Origin: Pseudomonas sp. TCU-HL1
GTDB lineage: Bacteria; Pseudomonadota; Gammaproteobacteria; Pseudomonadales; Pseudomonadaceae
DNA length: 64,000 nucleotides
NCBI RefSeq assembly: GCF_001708505.1
Contig: NZ_CP015992.1
Coordinates: 1,984,001 to 2,048,000 of the forward strand
Direction: 5' to 3'
The position numbers and the translations under genes were made by a program. Shown piece after piece: positions 34,241 to 43,371 of this stretch. Numbering within the stretch: the stretch's first letter is position 1; each line of letters opens with the position of its first letter. The notes under the pieces are model-generated. The model had not been told where the DNA came from, ran no database searches, and was given only the letters and a program-made list of their open reading frames with translations.

Positions 34241-35413
34241 GTGTCTTACAACAATACTGCCTGGCTAAATGAAGTTCGCCCCAACCCCTATGCCGACCAG
34301 TTGGCACTGGGATTCCGACATCTGCGATTCACGCGCTCCCTGGAACGTGAATATCGGGACTATTTCCTCGAAGAGAATTTCGACCTCAAGCGCATCGCCC
34401 TCAGCGTTGGCCTGATGATCTGGCTGGCTTTCGCCATGCTCGATTTCTACCTGATCAGCAGCGAGGCACGCTGGTGGATGCTGGCCGTGCGGCTGGGCGT
34501 GCTGGGGCTGTTGCTGGTGTGTGGGGTGCTGATGCTCCAGCGTCGTCACCGCCACCTGTTGGCGCCGTTGAGTCTGGTCTGCATCGGAGCTCTCGGCGTA
34601 GGGGCCGGGGCGGTGGTGGCCATCGCCCATCGCAGCGATCCGTCGTTCCCCTACGAAGGCCTGCTGCTGGTGTGCATGGCAGCCTACTTCCTGGTGGGGC
34701 TGCGCCTGGTGGAGGCCCTGGGAGTTTCCCTGGTGATCTTGCTGGCTTATGTGGGCCTGGAGCTCTGGGCCGGGCTGCCCTGGCCACGGCTGATCAACAA
34801 CTTGCTTTTCCTGCTGTTCGGCAACGTTGCAGGCGCCGTGGGTTGTTACCTGCTGGAGTTCAAATCCCGCGAACATTTCCTGATCAGCCGACTGATGCGG
34901 GTGCTCGCCGACCACGACAGCCTCACCGGCCTGTACAACCGCCGCAGCTTCAACCGCCAACTGGAACGCCTGTGGCGCCAGGCCCAGCGCGAGCAGCACG
35001 GCCTGGCACTGCTGCTCTGCGATGTGGACCATTTCAAGGCCTACAACGATCGCTATGGCCACCAGGCCGGGGACCAGGTGCTGCAACAGGTCGCCCGGGT
35101 ATTGGAGGACACCGCCCGGCGTCCGCTGGACATGGCGGTTCGGCTGGGGGGCGAAGAGTTCGCCGTGCTTCTCTATGGCATCAGCGAGCAGGAAGCCCGA
35201 CGCTGCGCCGAAAAGCTGCGTGCTGCGCTGGAGAACCAGGCGATCCGCCACGAGGCGTCACCGACCGCGCCGGTACTGACCATGTCCATAGGCGTTGCCT
35301 GTGTGCTGCCGCAACCGGGGATGCCCTTGGGCAAACTCTACGAACTCTATGAGCACGCGGATCGCGCGCTATATGAAGGCAAGGCATTAGGCCGCAACCG
35401 CGTTGTGGCATAG
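34241..35413 (+). CDS. Membrane-bound diguanylate cyclase (GGDEF)
   Basis: A 390-residue inner-membrane enzyme that makes c-di-GMP from two GTP. Six or so hydrophobic helices (about 55-205) form a sensor of unknown ligand. The catalytic domain begins DHDSLTGLYNRRSFNRQLER and has the intact active site RLGGEEF. An inhibitory-site motif RPLD sits five residues before it, so product feedback is expected. GTG 34241 is the preferred start (MSYNNTAWLNEV) with an AGAGG site. It lies 111 bases after recQ with its own promoter. It could feed the LapD circuit encoded nearby, but that is inference. Confidence 0.9.
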   Translation: MSYNNTAWLNEVRPNPYADQLALGFRHLRFTRSLEREYRDYFLEENFDLKRIALSVGLMIWLAFAMLDFYLISSEARWWMLAVRLGVLGLLLVCGVLMLQRRHRHLLAPLSLVCIGALGVGAGAVVAIAHRSDPSFPYEGLLLVCMAAYFLVGLRLVEALGVSLVILLAYVGLELWAGLPWPRLINNLLFLLFGNVAGAVGCYLLEFKSREHFLISRLMRVLADHDSLTGLYNRRSFNRQLERLWRQAQREQHGLALLLCDVDHFKAYNDRYGHQAGDQVLQQVARVLEDTARRPLDMAVRLGGEEFAVLLYGISEQEARRCAEKLRAALENQAIRHEASPTAPVLTMSIGVACVLPQPGMPLGKLYELYEHADRALYEGKALGRNRVVA

Positions 35414-35500
35414 ATAGTCGCTCCGGATGGCGCGCGCCGTGACTGTCCGGGGCGATGGCCGGTGCTAGCATCGCCGTTCCTCCCGCCATGAGCGATCTGC

Positions 35501-36517
35501 ATGGACAAGCTGATCCAGGCCGACGGCCAGCCGCATTACGGCATCTTTCCCGCTGCGCCGGGCCTCATCAATTACCGTGACTTCGACTTCCGTTCGCCCA
35601 TGGGCCGGCGCCTGGGCGCTTTGGCCAAGTGGCGGCGATTCCACCAGTTCCAGTACTTCGGCCTGCTCAGCAACGAACTCATCGGCGGTTGCGCCCTGGC
35701 CAACCTGAGTCTGGTGGGCGTGGGATTCGTCTACCTGTTCCACCCGGCCAGCGGCCGCATGATCGAACGCCAGTTCAAGCTCCCACTGGGGCTTGGGACC
35801 GAGTTTTCCCAGAGCCCGGACAACGGTGTCTGCCAGCTGCGTCAGGGCCTCAACCTGCTGCGCCTGGAGAACCGTGGCGACATCGGGGAGAAGCGGCTAC
35901 TGGTGGAGTTGGATGATGGCACTCGCATCGATGCGACGTTCAGCGAACGTGAGCCGGCTTTCCAGCCCATGTGCCTCTGCACGCCAACGGCTGTGAACGG
36001 CTGGGTGTATGCGCAGAAGGTGGCGGGCGTTGCCTGCCGGGGCCAGGTCAGCAGCGACCTGGGGAATTTCGATCTCGGGCAGATTGGCGCCTTTGCGCAC
36101 CACGATTGGTCCGCCGGCTATATGCGCCCGGAGACCCATTGGAACTGGGCCTGCCTGTCCGGGCTGTCCGGCGGACTTCGTGTGGGGCTGAATCTGTCCT
36201 GCGGGGTGAACGAAACAAGCTTTACCGAGAACTGCTTCTGGCTGGATGGCGAACTGCTCAAAGTCGATACCGTGCGCTTCAGCTTCGACCGTGACCAGCC
36301 ATTGAGGACCTGGGCCATCAGTTCCCATGACGGCCAGGTGGCGCTCACATTCGAGGGTGAAGGGCTGCATCAGGAGCGGTTGAATCTCGGATTCATTGCA
36401 AGCAATTTCAAGCAGGTGTTCGGCCGCTTCAGTGGCACGCTGCGTCCGGCGGGACGCCCGCCGGTGGTGATCGACGAGATGTGGGGGTTCGTCGAGGACC
36501 AGTACGTGAAGTGGTAG
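35501..36517 (+). CDS. DUF2804 domain-containing protein
   Basis: A 338-residue cytoplasmic protein covered by the DUF2804 family. Visible hallmarks are FRSPMGRRLGALAKWRRFHQ followed by FQYFGL near the N-terminus, the HHDWSAGYMRPETHWNWACL region (about 199-218), and the C-terminal WGFVEDQYVKW. These suggest a lipocalin-like beta fold. No enzymatic role is known to me. It has no signal peptide and no evident operon partner; the MarR gene starts 75 bases downstream with its own operator. Confidence 0.87.
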   Translation: MDKLIQADGQPHYGIFPAAPGLINYRDFDFRSPMGRRLGALAKWRRFHQFQYFGLLSNELIGGCALANLSLVGVGFVYLFHPASGRMIERQFKLPLGLGTEFSQSPDNGVCQLRQGLNLLRLENRGDIGEKRLLVELDDGTRIDATFSEREPAFQPMCLCTPTAVNGWVYAQKVAGVACRGQVSSDLGNFDLGQIGAFAHHDWSAGYMRPETHWNWACLSGLSGGLRVGLNLSCGVNETSFTENCFWLDGELLKVDTVRFSFDRDQPLRTWAISSHDGQVALTFEGEGLHQERLNLGFIASNFKQVFGRFSGTLRPAGRPPVVIDEMWGFVEDQYVKW

Positions 36518-36550
36518 GGAAGGGGGCTTGCTCACGGCTTTCGGCTATGA

Positions 36551-36562
36551 TTAGCTGGCTAA
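36551..36562 (+). promoter_or_regulatory. SlyA/MarR-type operator
   Basis: TTAGCTGGCTAA is a perfect inverted repeat (TTAGC/GCTAA) and matches the SlyA consensus TTAGCAAGCTAA at 10 of 12 bases. It lies 31 bases before the MarR-family start, next to a TATAAG -10-like sequence at 36570-36575. This is the expected place for autorepression. Confidence 0.65.
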
Positions 36563-36592
36563 TTATTAGTATAAGAAGCCCGAGTCATTTCG

Positions 36593-37027
36593 ATGTCCTA
36601 CCCCGATCAACACCGCTTCGCCATGCAACTCGCCCAGATGTCCCGCGCGTGGCGTGCCGAACTGGACCGCCGCCTCGCTGGCCTGGGTCTTTCCCAGGCT
36701 CGCTGGCTGGTTTTGCTGCACCTCTCCCGTTTCCAGGAATTGCCCACCCAGCGTGAGCTGGCCAAGAGCGTTGGCGTTGAAGGCCCGACTCTGGCGCGGT
36801 TGCTGGACAGCCTGGAAGCCCAGGGCCTGATCCAGCGCATGGCCGTTGCTGAAGATCGGCGGGCGAAGAAAATCGCCTTGTGCCCGCCGGCCCGCCCCCT
36901 GATCGAGAAGATCGAAGCCATTTCCAGTCAGCTGCGCCAGGAACTCTTCGCCGGTATCGACGACGAAGAACTGCGCCATTGCCAACAGATCCATGCACGG
37001 ATACTGCTGAACCTGGACCGCCTTTAA
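36593..37027 (+). CDS. MarR/SlyA-family regulator
   Basis: A 144-residue MarR-type winged-helix regulator, binding DNA as a dimer. The helix-turn-helix and wing are seen as LPTQRELAKSVGVEGPTLAR followed by LLDSLEAQGLIQRMAVAEDR (about residues 45-85), the SlyA-like pattern. Its stop overlaps the ATG of the MFS exporter gene (TAATG), so both form one transcript, and a SlyA-like operator precedes it. The simplest model is a ligand-released repressor of its own operon. The inducing compound is unknown. Confidence 0.9.
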   Translation: MSYPDQHRFAMQLAQMSRAWRAELDRRLAGLGLSQARWLVLLHLSRFQELPTQRELAKSVGVEGPTLARLLDSLEAQGLIQRMAVAEDRRAKKIALCPPARPLIEKIEAISSQLRQELFAGIDDEELRHCQQIHARILLNLDRL

Positions 37028-38430
37028 TGGGGCAGGACCTCGAAGCGCTACACCAGCGCTTTGGTGCCCGTTATCCGCAATGGCTGCTGGGCCTGCTGAT
37101 GCTCGGCAGCATGGCGATGATCCTCGCTTCCACCAGCATCAACGTGGCGCTTCCGGCGATCATGTCCGATTTCGGGATTGGTCGGCCGCTGGCGCAATGG
37201 CTTTCCACCGGGTTCCTCGCTTCAATGACCGCCGGCCTCCTGCTCGCGGCCTGGTGCCAGGCGCGTCTGGGGGCGCGACGCACCGTGCAGATCGGGCTTG
37301 GCCTGTTCAGCGTGGCGTCGCTGCTGGCGCTGGTGGCGACGTCCGCCTGGCAACTGATCGCCCTGCGCATCCTCATGGGCGCCTGCGCCGGCATCATCCA
37401 GCCGCTGGCCATGGTGCTGATCTTTCGCGTCTATTCCGAGGGTGGCCGTGGCATGGCCCTCGGGCTTTATGGGCTTGGCATCATGGTGGCGCCGACCCTC
37501 GGCCCGACCATAGGCGGCTATCTCATCGATCAGTTCGGCTGGGGCGCGGTGTTCTGGCTGCCGCTGCCGCTTTGCCTGCTGGCGCTGGTCGGTGCGCAGT
37601 GGCTGATGCCCAGCGACCGGAATCGCAGTACGCCTGGTGTCGACCTGCCGGCATTCGTCTTGCTCTGTGTGGCGCTCTTTTCCCTGCTGGGCGCACTGGC
37701 CGAAGCCCAGCGCTTCGGCTGGCTGGCACCGAGTGTCTGGCTTCCCGGCTTGCTCGGCCTGGGGTGCGCAGCAGCGTTCCTGCGTCGCAGCCGTGCCTGC
37801 GAGAAACCCTTGCTGCCCCTGCAGCTCTGGCGGCATGCCGCTTTCCGCAAGGCCAGTTGGGTCGCTGTGGTACTGGGCCTGGGGCTGTACGGCTCCACCT
37901 ACCTGATTCCGCTCTTCCTGCAGACGGTGGAAGGATACAGCGCGGGTGAAGCGGGGCTGTTGCTGCTGCCCACCGGCGTCGTGCTGGGGCTGTCGTCCTT
38001 CCTGGGCGGCTGGGCCAGTGACCGGTTGTCGGCGGCGTCCATGCTGGTGTTCGGTCTGCTGGTGTTCGCGCTGTCGTCGGCTGCGCTGGGGATGGCCGGG
38101 GCGGGCGCATCCTTCCTCGTGCTTTGCAGTTGGGCGTGTGTCGGTCGATTGGGGCTGGGGTTGCTCCTGCCGGCCATGAGCACCGGCGCGCTGGATGTCC
38201 TCAATCCAGAAGAACTGGCCCTTGGAGCGGGCGCCATCACCTTCGTGAGGCAGCTGGGTGGCGCTTTCGGGGTCAACCTGCTGACTTTCTTCCTGGAGTG
38301 GCGGCATGCCGCTGCGGGAGGCGACGCGGCGGCCGAGACACTGGCGTTCGAACAGAGTTTCTGGCTGGTTGCGCTACTGTTCCTGGCAGCGGTGATACCG
38401 GCTTGGGGCGTGCGTCCTGCAAGGCGTTGA
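37027..38430 (+). CDS. MFS multidrug exporter (DHA2, 14-helix)
   Basis: A 467-residue inner-membrane proton antiporter of the drug:H+ antiporter-2 group. It has about 14 hydrophobic helices. STSINVALPAIMSDFGIGRP in helix 1 and APTLGPTIGGYLIDQFGWGA (motif C) in helix 5 are family signatures. ATG 37027 overlaps the MarR stop by one base; longer in-frame starts would lie inside the MarR gene. No membrane fusion or TolC gene accompanies it, so it probably exports to the periplasm alone. Substrates are unknown. Confidence 0.92.
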   Translation: MGQDLEALHQRFGARYPQWLLGLLMLGSMAMILASTSINVALPAIMSDFGIGRPLAQWLSTGFLASMTAGLLLAAWCQARLGARRTVQIGLGLFSVASLLALVATSAWQLIALRILMGACAGIIQPLAMVLIFRVYSEGGRGMALGLYGLGIMVAPTLGPTIGGYLIDQFGWGAVFWLPLPLCLLALVGAQWLMPSDRNRSTPGVDLPAFVLLCVALFSLLGALAEAQRFGWLAPSVWLPGLLGLGCAAAFLRRSRACEKPLLPLQLWRHAAFRKASWVAVVLGLGLYGSTYLIPLFLQTVEGYSAGEAGLLLLPTGVVLGLSSFLGGWASDRLSAASMLVFGLLVFALSSAALGMAGAGASFLVLCSWACVGRLGLGLLLPAMSTGALDVLNPEELALGAGAITFVRQLGGAFGVNLLTFFLEWRHAAAGGDAAAETLAFEQSFWLVALLFLAAVIPAWGVRPARR

Positions 38431-38700
38431 GCGTGCATTTCGCACGACGAAAAATTTGTCAAGTCCCTGGCGAAATCTTTCCTATAGTGGAGTAAGCTAC
38501 AGCACAGTTCTGTGGCCAGCTGCCATTACCACGGGCAAAGGAGCAAACGCCCGGTGTTGCAGGTCTCGAGTGGGATGGATAAGGAGCTGCGTCCCGCTAT
38601 CATTGTTGTTTTGAGGTCAACGTATTTCGCGTCGCTTCGATGATGCCCGGGCGGGACACCAGAAGTGTGACTTGTGAGTGCGAATGGCCGGGGAGGACAT

Positions 38701-40839
38701 ATGGCAAGGGTTCACAAGCTCCTTTTGACGCTTGCTTCAGGCTCTGCGCTCTATTCGGGTCTGGTGCCGGCGTTGGGGCTCGGCGAAATCACCTTGCACT
38801 CTGCCCTCAATCAGCCGCTGGACGCCGAGATCGAGCTGCTTGAAGTCGGCGATCTCAATGACAGCGAAATCAAGGTCAGCCTGGCGTCCGCCGATGCGTT
38901 CGAGCATGCCGGCGTCGACCGTTTCCTGTTTCTCAACGATCTGCGCTTCAGCCCGGTAATCCGAGGCGCGGGCAGCCGCATTCGCGTGGTGTCCAACAAG
39001 CCGGTTCGTGAGCCATACCTGAATTTCATCATCGAAGTGGCCCGCCCCAACGGCAAGCTGCTGCGCGAGTACACTTTGCTGTTGGACCCGCCCGGTTCGG
39101 TCTTCACCGCCGGCGCTGCACCGGTCAGCCCGGTGCGCAGTGTTTCCGTCGCAACCTCCAGTTCCCCGCCGGTACAACCCAAGCCCGCACCGGCTGCCGC
39201 GCAAGGCAAGTACTACCAGGTGGCACGAGGCGATAGCCTCTGGCGGATTGCCAGGCGCCTCAGCGCTGGCAGCCGCATGAGCCAGCAACAGATGCTGGAT
39301 GGAATCTATGCCCTGAATGCCCAGGCTTTCCCCGGTGGCGACATCAACCACCTGCGTGTTGGTCAGTCGCTCCTGCTGCCGGATGATGCGGTTCTGGCCA
39401 GTCAGCCGGCGGCTGTGGTTGCAACTGCTCCGGCTGCTCCGGCGAGCCAGGCGCCAGTATCCGCCGCCACCACGCCTCCCAGCCCAACCCTGGTTGAACT
39501 GACCCAGGTCCAGCAGCGGGTGGATACGAGCATTGCCCAGGGTGAAGCCGAGCGCGCGCAGTTGCGCCAGGACATCGCCGAACTGCAGGCCCGATTGGAG
39601 GTCATGCAGAAGCAGCTGAGCGGTAGCGACCAGCAGATGACCGAGCTTCAAACGCAGGTCCAGCAAATCGCCGCTACGCCCGCACCTGCCATCGAAACCC
39701 CGCAGGTCCAGCCCGTCCGCGAGGTTAGCGTGATTCCCGCAGCGCAGGCTGCCGAACAATCCGCTCCGGCGCAGGCAAGCAGTTCCGGCATCAGCCCATT
39801 CTGGTGGGCGATCATGGTGTCCGGCCTGGTCCTGCTGTTCCTTCTGGATTGGGTGCTGTTGCGTCGTTCCCGTCGCGAGGCCCAGCAGCAGGAGCTGGAA
39901 GAAGCCCAGGCCACCGGCAAGGCAAAGGTGGCTTTCCAGCACCGTCATCAGGATATTCAACCAGCCGCTCCTGCGAAGCTGGAGCCGGCTCCGGTTGCCG
40001 CCAAGGCTACCGTTGCGCGGGAGGTGGTCTCGCTGCCGAGCGCCAAGGTTCATTCCGATGCACTGGAAGGCGCCAACATCTATATCGCCTACGGCCGTTG
40101 GCGCGAAGCGCTGGCCGTGCTGCGTTCTGCTGTTGCGCAGGATCCACAGCGCCTGGAACTGCGTTATCGCCTGCTGGAAGTGCTGGGCGAGCTGCGCGAT
40201 CCGGTCGCCTTCACCCTCGAAGAGGCCGCGCTGCGTGACCTGCATGCTGACGACGAGCGGCTGGCGGCAATCCGTGCCGGCTACGCCGACCTAGCCTCGA
40301 CCAGCACCCCGGTCGAGCCCGTCTTCGTGCTGGACGAATCCACTCCGGCGTCCGCTTCTGCGAGCAATGAGCCCATCGATAGCCTGCCATCCGATTTCGA
40401 TGGCTATCCGCTGGATGCCGACTGGGAACAGGTCAGCCCGTTCAAACCGGCCGAGCCCAAGCGCAAGGCAGCTGTGGTTCAAGCCTTCCCGACCGTGGAA
40501 GAGGACGTGGGTTTCCCCACTAATCTCCAGGAGCTGCCGGAAGTTTTCGAGCTTACGCTGGATGCCGATACCCTGAGCCCCTTCGGCGAACTGCCGGAGT
40601 TGACCCAGGCCGAGAGCCTGGACGAGCTCACCGTCGACTTCATCGATCCGATGGTCAGCCTGGACGATCTGGACAAGCTCGACGCTCGCCAGGAGAACCT
40701 CACCAAGCTCAATCTGGCGCTGGCCTACATTGAGCAAGGCAATATCGAAGCGGCCTGCAGCATCCTCAACGAGGTCATCAGCGAAGGCGACGACCAACAG
40801 AAACAGGAAGCACGGGACCTGCTGGCCAAGATTGCCTGA
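38701..40839 (+). CDS. FimV-family protein (LysM, single membrane helix, FimV C-terminus)
   Basis: A 712-residue inner-membrane protein. Signal peptide 1-26 is followed by the FimV N-terminal domain (LGLGEITLHSALNQPLDAEI onward), a LysM peptidoglycan-binding domain (about 170-225, YYQVARGDSLWRIARRLS), a coiled coil (about 265-325), a membrane helix (about 368-388) and a cytoplasmic part ending in the conserved FimV TPR-like domain (LNLALAYIEQGNIEAACSIL). P. aeruginosa FimV is about 919 residues with a long acidic repeat region lacking here, and normally lies near asd and truA. This copy is therefore likely a paralogue. ATG 38701 follows GGGGAGGA. A leader of about 200 bases lies upstream. Confidence 0.82.
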   Translation: MARVHKLLLTLASGSALYSGLVPALGLGEITLHSALNQPLDAEIELLEVGDLNDSEIKVSLASADAFEHAGVDRFLFLNDLRFSPVIRGAGSRIRVVSNKPVREPYLNFIIEVARPNGKLLREYTLLLDPPGSVFTAGAAPVSPVRSVSVATSSSPPVQPKPAPAAAQGKYYQVARGDSLWRIARRLSAGSRMSQQQMLDGIYALNAQAFPGGDINHLRVGQSLLLPDDAVLASQPAAVVATAPAAPASQAPVSAATTPPSPTLVELTQVQQRVDTSIAQGEAERAQLRQDIAELQARLEVMQKQLSGSDQQMTELQTQVQQIAATPAPAIETPQVQPVREVSVIPAAQAAEQSAPAQASSSGISPFWWAIMVSGLVLLFLLDWVLLRRSRREAQQQELEEAQATGKAKVAFQHRHQDIQPAAPAKLEPAPVAAKATVAREVVSLPSAKVHSDALEGANIYIAYGRWREALAVLRSAVAQDPQRLELRYRLLEVLGELRDPVAFTLEEAALRDLHADDERLAAIRAGYADLASTSTPVEPVFVLDESTPASASASNEPIDSLPSDFDGYPLDADWEQVSPFKPAEPKRKAAVVQAFPTVEEDVGFPTNLQELPEVFELTLDADTLSPFGELPELTQAESLDELTVDFIDPMVSLDDLDKLDARQENLTKLNLALAYIEQGNIEAACSILNEVISEGDDQQKQEARDLLAKIA

Positions 40840-40860
40840 CGCGTTGCAGCCTGAATGAAA

Positions 40861-40888
40861 AAGCCCGGACCTGGTCCGGGCTTTTTTG
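40861..40888 (+). terminator. Rho-independent terminator after the FimV-family gene
   Basis: AAGCCCGGAC and GTCCGGGCTT form a 10-bp stem with a CTG-type loop, followed by TTTTTT. Confidence 0.92.
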
Positions 40889-40900
40889 TGTTTGGGCCTT

Positions 40901-41812
40901 TTACTCCGGCGAGCGCCGGGGTTCCGGTTGCGCAACACCTGTCATCCGTTTGGCCGCCAATACGAGCCAGCAGGCGAGGATGAAGGGGGCGGTCATGGCA
41001 GGCAATCCGATGGCGGCGAAGCCGGGCTGCAGGGCGACGCCCAGCAGGATACCGGTCAGCGCGCACCAGGGGCGGCGCAGGTTCTTGCCCAGCGCCAGGG
41101 CGATCAACGCTCCGTTGAGGCTGAACAGTCCGCCCAGCACAGCCTGCATGGGCATGCCCTGGAGAAGCGCCAGGAGCAGCGCGGTGATCGATCCCAGCAG
41201 CGCCCAGAGCGCCACCCGCCAGCCGACAAGAAAGAGGGCGCCCAGCACCAGGGCACCGGCAACCGGTTGGTCGAGGAAGATCACCTGGCCGATACCGCGC
41301 ACGATTGCCAGCGGCGTGTCGATCAAGCCCGGTTGCAGGGTGACTGCGGCGAGCGGGGAGGGCGTCAGTTCTAGTTGCGCGCCCAGGGCCAGCAACAGCC
41401 AGCCGATGCCGACGAAGGGCGAGGTATAGGCGGGCAGCCAGTTACGCCGGCGAACAGCCTTGAGCAGGGTGTTAAGGAGCAGGCTGGAGAGGCCACTGGC
41501 ACAGAGGATCAGCAGCGCCAGATAGAGCGACGGCTCGAAGCGTGCGCTAAGCAACAGGCCCAGGAGTACGCCGTTGTAGCCGTAGAGTCCGGCCTCGATG
41601 TCTTCGGGCGCGTAGCGCCGTCGCACGGCGGTAAGCCAGGCGGCGGCACCACCGAGCAGCGCGCCGCCCAGTAAGTTTGGGGCGCCCACGGCGATGGCGA
41701 GCAGGATCAAGGCGCCACAACCGGGGTGGCGCTGGAGGAAAATCTGGCTGAATCCGTTCAATTGGGCTGAGGCCCAACTCCGGACTTCGGGTCGTAGAGG
41801 CAGTCGTTGCAT
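40901..41812 (-). CDS. Urea transporter (UT family)
   Basis: A 303-residue inner-membrane channel-like protein of the bacterial/vertebrate urea transporter family. The two homologous halves are visible: GLYGYNGVLLGLLLS and LFSLNGALIALALG correspond to the selectivity-filter regions, with PAYTSPFVGIGWLL between. ATG 41812 (MQRLPLRPEVRSW) is favoured over the longer form at 41896, because the extra N-terminus would cross the pyk terminator. Urea is produced here by guanidinobutyrase and by allantoin degradation, which fits. No urease genes are in the window. Confidence 0.85.
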   Translation of the reverse strand: MQRLPLRPEVRSWASAQLNGFSQIFLQRHPGCGALILLAIAVGAPNLLGGALLGGAAAWLTAVRRRYAPEDIEAGLYGYNGVLLGLLLSARFEPSLYLALLILCASGLSSLLLNTLLKAVRRRNWLPAYTSPFVGIGWLLLALGAQLELTPSPLAAVTLQPGLIDTPLAIVRGIGQVIFLDQPVAGALVLGALFLVGWRVALWALLGSITALLLALLQGMPMQAVLGGLFSLNGALIALALGKNLRRPWCALTGILLGVALQPGFAAIGLPAMTAPFILACWLVLAAKRMTGVAQPEPRRSPE

Positions 41813-41817
41813 GGCAG

Positions 41818-41850
41818 CTTGAAAAAAGAGGCGCCCCGGTGAGGGGCGCC
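41818..41850 (-). terminator. Rho-independent terminator of pyk
   Basis: On the minus strand GGCGCCCC-TCACC-GGGGCGCC is followed by TCTTTTTTC. It lies about 105 bases after the pyk stop and just 6 bases before the urea transporter ATG. Confidence 0.88.
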
Positions 41851-41955
41851 GACTAACTGGCGGTAGCCAGATGGGATTTCTGTTTCCGCCCGACATCGAG
41901 GCCGGTACGGTGAGCTCGGGTTCTCTGTGGACCCCGTCGCTCTGGTCGTTTCACA

Positions 41956-43371
41956 TCAATTCAGCGTTTCGATCCGCAGGCTGTTGGTGCTGCCCGGCTG
42001 GCCGAACGGCACGCCGGCGGTGATCACCACGGTATCGCCGCGTTTGGCCATGCCTTGGGCCTGGGCAATCTCCAGCGCGGTGCTGGTGACTTCCTCGACC
42101 TTGTGCAGGCGCTCGTTGACGACGGAGTAGATGCCCCAGGCCACGGTCAGGCGACGTGCGGTATTGAGGTTCGGCGTCAGGCTGAGGATCGGTGCCTTGG
42201 GGCGCTCGCGGGAGGCGCGCAGGCTGGAGCTGCCGGATTCGGTGTAGTTCATCAGGGCGGCCACCGGCAGGATGCTGCTGATGCGGCGGATGGCGCAGCT
42301 GATGGCGTCCGAGGCGGTGGCTTCGGCTTGCGGGCGGCTGACGTCGAGCTGGCTTTGGAAATCCGGGCCGTTCTCCACCTGGCGGATGATCTTGCTCATC
42401 ATCTGCACGGTTTCCAGCGGGTAGTCGCCGGACGCGGTTTCAGCAGAGAGCATCACGGTGTCGGCGCCTTCGGCCACGGCATTGGCGACGTCGGTCACCT
42501 CGGCACGGGTCGGTGCCGGGGAGAAGCGCATGGACTCCAGCATCTGGGTGGCCACGACCACCGGGCGACCCAGTTGGCGGCAGGTGCGGATGATGTCTTT
42601 CTGGATGCGCGGCACGTTCTCGGCCGGCACTTCCACGCCCAGGTCGCCACGGGCCACCATGATGGCATCGCACAGTCGCGCGATCTCTTCCAGGTGCACC
42701 ACAGCCGAGGGTTTCTCGATCTTGGCCATCAGGAAGGCGCGGCCCTGGATCAGCTCACGGGCTTCGACGATGTCTTCCGGGCGCTGCACGAAGGACAGCG
42801 CCACCCAATCCACGCCCAGGTCCAGGCCGAAGTCCAGGTCGCGGCGGTCCTTGGCGGTCAGCGGCGACAACTGCAGCACCGCTTCCGGCACGTTGACGCC
42901 CTTGCGGTCGGACAGCTCGCCGCCGGCGATCACGGTGGTTTCCACCACGTCGGCCTGCTTGGCGGTCACCTGCAGGCGCAGCCGGCCGTCGTCCAGCAGC
43001 AGGTTCATGCCCGGTTCCAGGGCTTCGATGATCTCGGGGTGGGGCAGGTTGACCCGGCGGGCATCGCCCGGGGTGTTGTCCAGGTCCAGGCGGAAGGCCT
43101 GGCCGCGCTCGAGGTTGACCTTGCCCTCGGCAAAACGGCCCACGCGCAGCTTCGGCCCTTGCAGGTCCATCAGGATGCCGATGGGGTAGTTGAGTTGACG
43201 CTCCACCTCACGTACCCACTGGTAGCGCTGGGCGTGGTCGGCGTGCTCACCGTGGCTGAAGTTCAGGCGGAACAGGTTGACGCCGGCTTCCACCAGTTGG
43301 CGGATGTCGTCGATGCCTTTGATCGCCGGACCGAGGGTGGCGAGGATTTTTACTTTCTTGTCAGGCGTCAT
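41956..43371 (-). CDS. pyk: Pyruvate kinase
   Basis: A 471-residue pyruvate kinase that converts phosphoenolpyruvate and ADP to pyruvate and ATP. Conserved parts include NLFRLNFSHGEHADH, GPKLRVGRF, the catalytic lysine segment FLMAKIEKPSAV, the metal/phosphate site MVARGDLGVEVP and MLESM. Its ATG lies inside the end of the glycerate kinase gene (11-base overlap), so it belongs to the glyoxylate/glycerate operon rather than standing alone. This matches P. aeruginosa PA1498 and indicates a dedicated isozyme that finishes glycerate conversion to pyruvate. Confidence 0.95.
   Translation of the reverse strand: MTPDKKVKILATLGPAIKGIDDIRQLVEAGVNLFRLNFSHGEHADHAQRYQWVREVERQLNYPIGILMDLQGPKLRVGRFAEGKVNLERGQAFRLDLDNTPGDARRVNLPHPEIIEALEPGMNLLLDDGRLRLQVTAKQADVVETTVIAGGELSDRKGVNVPEAVLQLSPLTAKDRRDLDFGLDLGVDWVALSFVQRPEDIVEARELIQGRAFLMAKIEKPSAVVHLEEIARLCDAIMVARGDLGVEVPAENVPRIQKDIIRTCRQLGRPVVVATQMLESMRFSPAPTRAEVTDVANAVAEGADTVMLSAETASGDYPLETVQMMSKIIRQVENGPDFQSQLDVSRPQAEATASDAISCAIRRISSILPVAALMNYTESGSSSLRASRERPKAPILSLTPNLNTARRLTVAWGIYSVVNERLHKVEEVTSTALEIAQAQGMAKRGDTVVITAGVPFGQPGSTNSLRIETLN

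Noticed and set aside
38641..38700. Longer N-terminus for the FimV-family protein from 38674
   Set aside because: The ribosome site GGGGAGGA and the signal peptide (ARVHKLLLTLASGSALYSG) both point to ATG 38701.
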